From Clostridia bacterium (lineage in GTDB: Bacteria > Bacillota > Clostridia > RGIG8785): a stretch of 7,145 bases of DNA. The notes beneath the pieces are model-generated. The model did not search any database. It was given only the letters and a program-made list of their open reading frames with translations, and was not told the DNA's origin. The first letter of the stretch is position 1, and every line of letters starts with the position of its first letter. This document shows positions 1 through 5,801 of this stretch, piece after piece. Made by a program: the position numbers and the translations under genes. The DNA lies in NCBI GenBank assembly GCA_017620795.1, contig JAGAUM010000160.1, positions 1-7,145 on the forward strand, in the 5' to 3' direction.

Positions 1-1470
1 GGCCCCACCCCTTACGGTGCCAGCCATCCGCGCCTCCTTTCCATGTCGGGAGACTACTTCCACTTAAAGGCGCTGAGAAAAGGCCCTGTTCTGTCCAACT
101 TGTATCTGTACGGCTCCAATGACGATGCCATCAATGTTCATGGTATCTACTCTGCCGTTGATCAGGTTCTTGCTCCCAATAAGCTGATTATCGCCAACCA
201 CGGTAAGTATGACTACCGCCCGGGCGACACCATCCGCTTTTACGATAAGGGAGTCAACCGTATCTGCACCGCAACCGTAGAGGCTTCTCACGAAATCACT
301 GCCGACTATACCCCCGAAACGCCCTTGAAGATTAAGCTGGAATCGGCAATCTTCCGTGTCTTTTACTACCACGAAGTCACTTTAAAAACTCCCGTCGCCG
401 TCACGCGCGGAGACTGGGTAGTCAACGAAAACGCCATCTGTGCAGGGTTCACCCTCCGCGACTCGGTCATTTTCAACATCTGTGCCCGCGGTATCGGCAT
501 GAAAACCTCCAACGCGTTGGTCGAGAACTGTGTCTTTGACCAGTGCTGCATGGGTGGCATCCGCATCATGCCCGAGCATGACTGGATGGAGTGCGACTAT
601 TCCCAGAACATCGTCATTCGTAACAACACCTTCCGCCGTTGCGGGGCACGCAACGGGTTCAGCGCCAACGGCCTTTCGATCAACGGCCACGAAGCCATCG
701 AACACCGCGATATCCTCATCGAAAACAACGTGTTCGAGGACAACTATAACCGCGACCTGCACATCTCCTGCGGACGAAACATCACTGTCCGTAACAATCA
801 GTTCGGTGCGGTACACCCCACCAACCAAAATCTGGGCAGGGAGCATAACGCTGTTGTCCACATTGACCGAAGCTATGGCGTCACACTGGAAAACAACACC
901 TACACCGCGCCCGACCGCCCTGTGGTAGTCGGTCCCGATACAAAGGATATCAAAACCGATAAGCCTGCAACCTTAGGCTCCTGGTCCAACCTCTTTATTC
1001 AGGGTCAGCAGGGTCGCGGCGGTTGGCATTGGCAGTACGCTGCTGTCGGCTCGGACGAGTACCATGATTTCCCCATCTATGACTATGACAAGCGTGGCTG
1101 GTACACCGAAGACGAAGCAAACGGCTGTATCCGCAAGACCTGGTGGGATACCTACATGCTTCCCAGCCCCACCACCGACGTGGTGAAAACCTATGTCTGC
1201 CCCCAAGACGGCGTCTTGGCTATGAGCACGATAGAGCCCATCAAAGCCGCCGACCTGTTCGACGACACCGACGGCATTCGGGTCTGCATCCGAAAGAACG
1301 ACGAAGCGGTGTTGGATTGGCAGGAGGTACCGCTCTTTAAACCCTTGCCCTGCCACATTTACACCGTAGCCGTAAAAGCAGGGGACAAGATTCACTTCCG
1401 CGTCAACCATAACCAAATCCCCTGTGGCTACACCGCTTCTTGGGCACCATTCGTTTATTATATTGGATAA
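1..1470 (+). CDS. Right-handed beta-helix protein, GH110-like, 5'-truncated by the window
   Basis: The reading frame is open from base 1, and the codons before the ATG at 43 still align with the downstream paralogue (GPTPYGASHPRLLSMSGD against GPKPLGATHRRLHSMSGD). The ATG at 43 is therefore internal and the true start lies upstream of the window; 489 codons are visible. Repeated short strands with N-N-x-F and E-N-N-V-F patterns indicate a parallel beta-helix. MSGD (Asp codon at 52) is followed 23 and 24 residues later by an Asp-Asp pair (121-126) in NDDAINVHG. As I recall, the catalytic aspartates proposed for GH110 alpha-1,3-galactosidases have this spacing, so a role on alpha-galactosides is possible but not shown. 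After GQQGRGGWHWQYA comes a C-terminal module ending in GDKIHFRVN and a WAPFVYY motif, probably a beta-sandwich that binds or positions carbohydrate. The stop codon overlaps the ribosome binding site of the next gene, so the two are probably one operon. The fold is fairly sure; the substrate is unknown. Confidence 0.85.
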   Translation, partial: GPTPYGASHPRLLSMSGDYFHLKALRKGPVLSNLYLYGSNDDAINVHGIYSAVDQVLAPNKLIIANHGKYDYRPGDTIRFYDKGVNRICTATVEASHEITADYTPETPLKIKLESAIFRVFYYHEVTLKTPVAVTRGDWVVNENAICAGFTLRDSVIFNICARGIGMKTSNALVENCVFDQCCMGGIRIMPEHDWMECDYSQNIVIRNNTFRRCGARNGFSANGLSINGHEAIEHRDILIENNVFEDNYNRDLHISCGRNITVRNNQFGAVHPTNQNLGREHNAVVHIDRSYGVTLENNTYTAPDRPVVVGPDTKDIKTDKPATLGSWSNLFIQGQQGRGGWHWQYAAVGSDEYHDFPIYDYDKRGWYTEDEANGCIRKTWWDTYMLPSPTTDVVKTYVCPQDGVLAMSTIEPIKAADLFDDTDGIRVCIRKNDEAVLDWQEVPLFKPLPCHIYTVAVKAGDKIHFRVNHNQIPCGYTASWAPFVYYIG

Positions 1471-1484
1471 AGGAGAGCTTTAAC

Positions 1485-3767
1485 ATGATTCGAGTACAGA
1501 AACAACAACTGCGTTACGAGGGTGAAATGTCTTTGGTCTATCACCTGCCCATGTACGAAAAGGTGGATATTCAGCAGATGATTTTAGACGCCTATAACGC
1601 AGGAGAAAAGGAAATCACCATCCCCAGAGGAGCTTATCGCCTTTGGCCTAAAGAGGGGATTCGCGGCCATCTGCGCTTCGACCATATGCAAGACTTCACG
1701 GTCAACGCTTACGGTTGCGTGTTCTTGTATCAGGACGTCAACCACCCTGGTGTGTATGGCACCTATTCCTCCAACATCACCTTGCGTGGCTTCGCTTCCG
1801 ACTATGAGGACACCATCTTCACCCAGATGAAGTGTATCGCCATCAACCGCGAAGAAAACTACTATGATTTTGAGGTGGACGAAGGCTACTGCATGTACGA
1901 TGAGGAGGACTTAAAGGACACCTACGGCATCGCAGGCTGTCTGTACCGTGAGCATGACGGCAAGCTCTGTATCGGTGGCGGTCGCTATGACTTCTCCATG
2001 AAACGGTTCGAGCTGCTGGGCGGTCGCAAAATCCGCTTCCATGTAGGCATCCCCAACACCAACTGGGACTTTAAAGTGGGCGACTACTTCTGCCCCATGA
2101 ACTCCTTTGCACGGAGAAACTGCAACAACACCATGATTAACCATTCGGGTCCCTTCCATTTCGAGGACTGCACCTTCTGGTCGTCCACCATCTCTTGCAT
2201 TGGCGAGTGTTACAGTGACGGTGGCTCTACCTACCGCAACTTAAAAATCATGCCCGGCCCCAAGCCTTTGGGTGCGACCCACAGAAGACTTCACTCCATG
2301 TCGGGCGACGCCTTCCACTTAACCTCCGACCGTAAGGGCCCCCTGATTGAAAACTGCTATTTCGAAGGCATTCAGGACGACGGCATCAACATCCACGGCT
2401 TGTATAACTGCATCGACACCGTCTTAGACTCCAACCGCATGATTCTTGCCACCAAGGGCTGGATTGACATTCGTGACGGGGATACCCTGCGTATTTATAA
2501 CGAGGATCTGGACATGATCCAGACCGTTAAAATCCTCAAAGCAACCGACATCACTTCGACCTATGACCCCGAAGAAAAGCTTTCTTATCAGGGCGCTTAT
2601 TCCAAGTTCGTTCCCTATGAGTATTTTGACATCACCGTGGACGAACCCATCAAAGCCAACCGTGGCGACTGGGTTGTTGATGCAGACTGCATCGGTGAGG
2701 GCATGGTGGTTCGCGGTTGTACCTTCTATAACATCCGCCCCAGAGGCGTTTTGATTAAGTCCTCCAACGCACTGGTGGAAAACTGCGTCTTTGACCATGT
2801 ATCCGAAGCAGGTGTCCGCATCATCCCCGAGCATAACTGGATGGAGTGCGACTACTCCCAAAACGTCATCGTCCGCAACTGCCACATCCGTCACTGCGGT
2901 AGTGGTAACGATTTCCGCGGTCACGGCATTACTGTGGACGGGGACGAGGCGATTGAGCATCGCAATATCATTATCGAGGACAACGTCTTTGAGGACAACT
3001 ATGGCGAGGAAATCCATGCCGCTTGCGCCCAAGGCCTTGTCATTCGCAACAACACCTTCTCCAAGCGCCATGATATCGCTTTAGAACGCCAGACCGACGG
3101 CAAGTATGACCCGGTTCCTGCTGTCTATATTAACAAGTGTAAGAATGTTACCATCGAGGGCAATACCTACCCCGAAAACCGCCATGCAGGTGTTTACGGC
3201 TTCGAGGTAGAGAACCTGACCACCGACGTGCCCTACACCTTGGGTTCTTGGGCGTCCGACTGCATCCCCGGTCAACAGGGCAGAGGTGGCTGGCATTGGC
3301 AGTACGCCCCCATCGGCACCGACGATTACCGTGACTACCCCAACTGGCTTTCGGGCCACGGCCCCGATAACGGCTGGTGGACGGGCGAGTTTGGCGACCG
3401 CACCAACGGCTGTATCCTGCGTTCTTGGTGGGATACCTACATTTGCGCAGGTACCGAGAGTGACGCGGTTCGTTCCTTTACCTGCCCTCATGACGGCACG
3501 CTGATTGTCAGTTGTTCCGAACCTATTAAGGCAGGCGATATCGCGGACGAGACCGATGGTGTCTTAGTAAAGATTACCAAGAACAGCGAGCAGGTCTGGC
3601 CCCGTGATTGCGAATGGGGTGAGGTTCCGCTCTTTAACTCCATCTTCCGTTTCTGGGAGAAGGTAGAGGTCAAAAAAGGCGACGTCATCCACTTTAGAGT
3701 CAACAAGAACCAAACCGATGTGGGTAACGGCACTTCCTGGAACCCCTTTGTCTACTATGTAGATTAA
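1485..3767 (+). CDS. Right-handed beta-helix protein, GH110-like, full-length paralogue
   Basis: This gene encodes 760 residues. The start at 1485 is preferred over the in-frame ATG at 1440, because 1440 lies inside the previous gene whereas TAAAGGAG (1468-1475) sits 9 bases before 1485. No signal peptide or membrane segment is visible, so the protein is probably cytoplasmic. Residues about 27-53 (VDIQQMILDAYNAGEKEITIP) look like the N-terminal cap of pectate-lyase-type beta-helices, where a helix precedes the first turn. The helix repeats run to about residue 580. Asp275 in MSGD and Asp298-Asp299 in QDDGINIHG have the spacing I associate with GH110 catalytic residues. Residues about 590-760 form the C-terminal module, with GQQGRGGWHWQY near 596, WWDTY, GDVIHFRVN near 732 and a final WNPFVYY. 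Identity to the upstream neighbour is roughly 45-50% by eye, so this is a tandem duplication that has diverged. Action on imported oligosaccharides is an inference; another glycosidase, lyase or epimerase activity on the same fold is possible. Confidence 0.88.
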   Translation: MIRVQKQQLRYEGEMSLVYHLPMYEKVDIQQMILDAYNAGEKEITIPRGAYRLWPKEGIRGHLRFDHMQDFTVNAYGCVFLYQDVNHPGVYGTYSSNITLRGFASDYEDTIFTQMKCIAINREENYYDFEVDEGYCMYDEEDLKDTYGIAGCLYREHDGKLCIGGGRYDFSMKRFELLGGRKIRFHVGIPNTNWDFKVGDYFCPMNSFARRNCNNTMINHSGPFHFEDCTFWSSTISCIGECYSDGGSTYRNLKIMPGPKPLGATHRRLHSMSGDAFHLTSDRKGPLIENCYFEGIQDDGINIHGLYNCIDTVLDSNRMILATKGWIDIRDGDTLRIYNEDLDMIQTVKILKATDITSTYDPEEKLSYQGAYSKFVPYEYFDITVDEPIKANRGDWVVDADCIGEGMVVRGCTFYNIRPRGVLIKSSNALVENCVFDHVSEAGVRIIPEHNWMECDYSQNVIVRNCHIRHCGSGNDFRGHGITVDGDEAIEHRNIIIEDNVFEDNYGEEIHAACAQGLVIRNNTFSKRHDIALERQTDGKYDPVPAVYINKCKNVTIEGNTYPENRHAGVYGFEVENLTTDVPYTLGSWASDCIPGQQGRGGWHWQYAPIGTDDYRDYPNWLSGHGPDNGWWTGEFGDRTNGCILRSWWDTYICAGTESDAVRSFTCPHDGTLIVSCSEPIKAGDIADETDGVLVKITKNSEQVWPRDCEWGEVPLFNSIFRFWEKVEVKKGDVIHFRVNKNQTDVGNGTSWNPFVYYVD

Positions 3768-3796
3768 AAAAGAGCCCTTCGGGGCTCTTTTTCTTT
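3766..3796 (+). terminator. Intrinsic terminator of the beta-helix gene pair
   Basis: A 7-bp stem AGAGCCC (3771-3777) / GGGCTCT (3782-3788) closes on a TTCG tetraloop with a C-G closing pair, which is an especially stable loop. Flanking A and T runs (3766-3770 and 3789-3792) lengthen the stem, and TTTTCTTT supplies the U-tract. The stop codon of the second beta-helix gene (3765-3767) touches the hairpin, so the 3' untranslated region is minimal. The A-run on the left could also let it stop minus-strand transcripts. Confidence 0.93.
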
Positions 3797-3826
3797 GCAT
3801 AAAAAAACCTTCCTTGGCAGAATATA
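3797..3826 (+). promoter_or_regulatory. Candidate forespore sigma (SigG/SigF) promoter for spoVA
   Basis: GCATA at 3797-3801 fits the -35 element shared by SigF and SigG. GAATATA at 3820-3826, 18 bases further on, partly fits the SigG -10 pattern CATnnTA. An overlapping GGCAGAATA (3816-3824) resembles the SigF -10 pattern GGHRARHT with one mismatch, although its spacer is only 14 bases. spoVA is known to be SigG-controlled in Bacillus subtilis, and the site lies in the only gap ahead of the operon, directly after a terminator. Transcription would start near 3832, leaving a leader of about 15 bases. The -10 match is imperfect, so this is a proposal. Confidence 0.45.
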
Positions 3827-3847
3827 GCCATGAAAGGAAGTGCGTTT

Positions 3848-4279
3848 ATGACCCAAGAAGCTTATCGGAACCGCGTCAAAGCTGCGGCACCCAAGTCTCC
3901 CCTGGGGAAGAATATCGTTATGGCATTTTTATTCGGCGGTGGCATCTGCACTGTCGGTCAAGCCTTTTTAAACTGGTATCTGTCCATGGGCTTGCCCCAA
4001 AAATCCGCCTCCTCCTATACCTCCATGACCATGGTCTTTTTAGGGGCACTGCTCACCGCCCTCCACGTCTATGACCGACTGGCAAAACACGGCGGAGCAG
4101 GAACACTGGTGCCCATCACAGGCTTTGCCAATGCCGTTGCCTCTCCTGCTATGGAGTTTCGGGCAGAGGGCGTGGTCTTGGGCATGTCCGCTAAAATGTT
4201 CATCATTGCAGGTCCCGTCATCGTCTGTGGCACCTTGGCATCGATTTTCTGCGGACTCTGCTATTTTGTAGTGAGGTAA
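3848..4279 (+). CDS. spoVAC: Stage V sporulation protein AC, Ca-DPA channel subunit
   Basis: This is a small membrane protein of 143 residues. The start at 3848 is chosen because AAAGGAAG (3833-3840) lies 7 bases upstream; the in-frame ATG at 3830 overlaps that ribosome binding site and would have none of its own. Hydrophobic segments lie at about residues 23-46, 58-75 and 117-141. The central block HGGAGTLVPITGFANAVASP is the signature of the SpoVAC/SpoVAE family, and the same pattern recurs in the last gene of the cluster. SpoVAC sits in the inner forespore membrane; in B. subtilis it behaves as a mechanosensitive channel for Ca-dipicolinic acid release during germination, and the SpoVA proteins also load DPA during sporulation. 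The length is close to the roughly 150 residues of the Bacillus protein. It is the first gene of an operon with spoVAD (3-base gap) and spoVAE. Confidence 0.95.
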   Translation: MTQEAYRNRVKAAAPKSPLGKNIVMAFLFGGGICTVGQAFLNWYLSMGLPQKSASSYTSMTMVFLGALLTALHVYDRLAKHGGAGTLVPITGFANAVASPAMEFRAEGVVLGMSAKMFIIAGPVIVCGTLASIFCGLCYFVVR

Positions 4280-4282
4280 GCC

Positions 4283-5275
4283 ATGCAAACCCTGTTCATA
4301 AAAACCCCCGTCACCGTGGAGGCTCATGCCGCCGTCGTAGGCAAAAAAGAGGGGGAAGGCCCTCTTCGGGATTGCTTCGACCTCGTGGCGGAGGATATCT
4401 TTTTTGGCGAGAACACCTTTGAAAAAGCCGAGAGCAAGTTCGTCTCCCAAGCCATTAACCTGACCTTAAAAAAAGCAGGGCTCAAGCCCGATGCCATCGA
4501 CCTTCTTTTCGGGGGCGACCTTTTAAACCAGTGCATCGGCACCAGCTATGGCATCCGTAGCTTTGAAATCCCCTTTTTGGGGTTGTACGGCGCCTGCTCC
4601 ACTATGGCGGAGTCTTTGGCGCTGGCATCCGTCACCCTGTCTTGTGGACAAATCAGCCGCGCCATTGCGGTCACCTCCAGCCATTATTACTCGGCAGAGC
4701 GCCAGTATCGCTTCCCCATCGAGTATGGGGGTCAGCGTCCGCCTACTGCCCAGTGGACGGTCAGCGGTTCGGGCGCGGTCTTGTTGAAGAATGGGGGCAG
4801 GGGGGTTCGCGTTACCTCGGTCACCATTGGCAAGATGTTAGACTTCGGCATTACCGATGCCAATAACATGGGCCCTGCCATGGCGCCCGCTTTTGTGGAT
4901 ACCCTAAAGACCCACTTAAAGGACACCCACCGCAAGGTGAGTGACTATGACCTGATTTTATCGGGGGATTTGGGAAGCTTTGGCATGGAGATGGCAAGGG
5001 AACTGGCAAAGGACGAAGGCATCTTCTTAGGCGAAAATTACGCCGATTGTGGGTGTCTGATGTTTGACTTAAAGCGTCAGGATGTGCACGCAGGCGGCTC
5101 GGGCTGTGGCTGTTCCGCCACCGTTTTTTGCGGAGCAATTCTTCCTGAACTGGAGTCGGGTAAATACCGTCGTGTCCTTTTGATTTCCACAGGGGCGCTG
5201 ATGTCGCCCACCGCCATCCAGCAGGGGGAGAGCATCTGTGGCATCGCCCATGCCGTCTGTTTCGAGGGGGAGTAA
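4283..5275 (+). CDS. spoVAD: Stage V sporulation protein AD, DPA-binding subunit
   Basis: The protein has 330 residues, close to the roughly 338 of B. subtilis SpoVAD. SpoVAD has a thiolase/ketosynthase-like fold but is not known as an enzyme; it binds dipicolinic acid and works with the SpoVA membrane subunits on the outer face of the spore inner membrane. Visible marks are GACSTMAE with Cys105 at the position of a thiolase nucleophile, the family stretch TSSHYYSAERQYRFPIEYGG (about 131-150), PPTAQWTVSGSG (about 153-164) and a glycine/cysteine-rich GGSGCGCSATVF near 271-283. There is no signal peptide and no clear membrane span. The start follows the spoVAC stop by 3 bases, with GTGAGG inside the end of spoVAC as ribosome binding site, which suggests translational coupling. 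Confidence 0.96.
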   Translation: MQTLFIKTPVTVEAHAAVVGKKEGEGPLRDCFDLVAEDIFFGENTFEKAESKFVSQAINLTLKKAGLKPDAIDLLFGGDLLNQCIGTSYGIRSFEIPFLGLYGACSTMAESLALASVTLSCGQISRAIAVTSSHYYSAERQYRFPIEYGGQRPPTAQWTVSGSGAVLLKNGGRGVRVTSVTIGKMLDFGITDANNMGPAMAPAFVDTLKTHLKDTHRKVSDYDLILSGDLGSFGMEMARELAKDEGIFLGENYADCGCLMFDLKRQDVHAGGSGCGCSATVFCGAILPELESGKYRRVLLISTGALMSPTAIQQGESICGIAHAVCFEGE

Positions 5276-5276
5276 T

Positions 5277-5630
5277 ATGGACTATTTAAAAGCATTTATC
5301 GTTGGTGGCGTTCTTTGCGTCATCGGACAAGTTTTAATCGACCGTACTCGCCTGACCCCTGCACGGATTTTGGTGGGCTACGTAGTGGCAGGAGCAATCC
5401 TCACTTTAATCGGTGTGTACGATCCACTGGTTCAGTTCGCAGGGGCAGGGGCAACCGTCCCACTAACGGGGTTTGGCTACTGCCTTGCCAACGGCGTAAA
5501 AGAAGCGGTGGAAAAGCAAGGCTTTTTGGGCATCTTCACAGGCGGACTCACCGCCACCGCAGGAGGCATCGCCGTAGCCATTCTATGTGGTTTCCTCGCA
5601 GGATTGTTTTCCAAACCCAAAGCCAAATAA
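5277..5630 (+). CDS. spoVAE: Stage V sporulation protein AE (SpoVAEb type), Ca-DPA channel subunit
   Basis: This is a membrane protein of 117 residues. The start at 5277 gives MDYLKAFIVGG, one base after the spoVAD stop, with GAGGGGGAG (5264-5272) just upstream. An in-frame ATG at 5238 lies within spoVAD and has no better site. The hydrophobic segments are about residues 4-20, 28-47, and a C-terminal pair from about 80 to 112. The block FAGAGATVPLTGFGYCLANG is homologous to the SpoVAC signature, and the two belong to one family (SpoVAC/SpoVAEB). It matches the short SpoVAEb form rather than a fused SpoVAEa-AEb. It is likely a pore or assembly partner of SpoVAC for DPA transport in the forespore and spore inner membrane. 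It is the last gene of the operon, and the only genes visible in the cluster are AC, AD and AE, the usual clostridial set. Confidence 0.94.
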   Translation: MDYLKAFIVGGVLCVIGQVLIDRTRLTPARILVGYVVAGAILTLIGVYDPLVQFAGAGATVPLTGFGYCLANGVKEAVEKQGFLGIFTGGLTATAGGIAVAILCGFLAGLFSKPKAK

Positions 5631-5641
5631 AAAGGGATGTT

Positions 5642-5741
5642 AAAAAAGCCCAGACTGCAGCAAACGCTGCGATGGACAAACATCACCACTCGAAGTATCT
5701 TATACATCTTCGGGTTCTGTTTGCCCATTCTGGACTTTTTT
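5642..5741 (-). ncRNA. Unrecognised structured RNA or palindromic element, three-way junction
   Basis: This block fills most of the 152-base gap between spoVAE and the MFS gene. Read on the minus strand, AAAAAAGUCCAGA (5741-5729) pairs with UCUGGGCUUUUUU (5654-5642). AUGGGCAAACA (5728-5718) pairs with UGUUUGUCCAU (5682-5672). GCAGC GUUU GCUGC (5670-5657) forms a third hairpin. P1 and P2 abut without a spare base, and only C5671 and AG (5656-5655) remain at the junction. P2 continues through a tandem G.A pair (5717-5716 with 5684-5683) and ACC/GGU to an apical hairpin CGAAG/CUUCG (5712-5708 with 5695-5691). Both long stems contain a G.U pair on this strand but an A.C mismatch on the plus strand, so a minus-strand RNA is favoured. 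The 3' U-tract could serve as terminator. The family is not recognised; a miniature mobile palindrome or a spoVA 3'-end structure is the alternative. Confidence 0.55.
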
Positions 5742-5758
5742 CCCTCTCCCTTTAGAGA

Positions 5759-5786
5759 AATATGTGGATATAAAAAAGACCCTCAA
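5759..5786 (-). promoter_or_regulatory. Weak candidate promoter for the minus-strand structured RNA
   Basis: On the minus strand TTGAGG (5786-5781) and CATATT (5764-5759) are 16 bases apart and each match the SigA consensus hexamers at four of six positions. Transcription would begin near 5752 and run into the structured block. The -35 lies inside the MFS terminator hairpin. This is a weak match in an AT-rich stretch. Read-through from the MFS gene is an alternative source of the RNA. Confidence 0.2.
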
Positions 5787-5801
5787 CCGAGGGTCTTTTT
5801 G
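5772..5801. terminator. Two-way intrinsic terminator between spoVA and the MFS gene
   Basis: GACCCTC (5778-5784) and GAGGGTC (5789-5795) form a 7-bp stem with loop AACC. An A-run (5772-5777) precedes it and a T-run (5796-5800) follows, so both strands give a hairpin followed by U residues. It can stop the MFS transcript on the minus strand and any remaining spoVA transcript on the plus strand. The MFS stop codon (5785-5783) lies within the hairpin, so the last codons of that gene form one arm. Confidence 0.9.

Noticed and set aside
43..45. ATG at 43 as start of the first beta-helix gene
   Set aside because: The 14 codons before it align with the paralogue's interior, and the protein would lack the N-terminal half of the beta-helix.
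382..861. Long open frame on the minus strand opposite the first beta-helix gene, and similar ones at 973-1416, 2424-3071 and 3081-3491
   Set aside because: They lie wholly opposite well-supported beta-helix coding sequence, have low-complexity V/A/D-rich translations, no convincing ribosome binding sites, and no recognisable domains.
43..3767. The two beta-helix genes as one gene split by a frameshift
   Set aside because: Each has its own complete C-terminal module and stop, and the second has a strong ribosome binding site and full N-terminal region, so they are tandem paralogues.
5683..5717. Kink-turn in the structured block
   Set aside because: There is a tandem G.A motif and a three-base bulge, but they are separated by three base pairs, so the canonical bulge next to G.A arrangement is absent.
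5631..5760. Riboswitch or T-box leader in the spoVAE-MFS gap
   Set aside because: On the favoured minus strand the next sequence downstream is the antisense of spoVAE, and on the plus strand no gene follows. No T-box, purine, glycine or other riboswitch core motif was seen.
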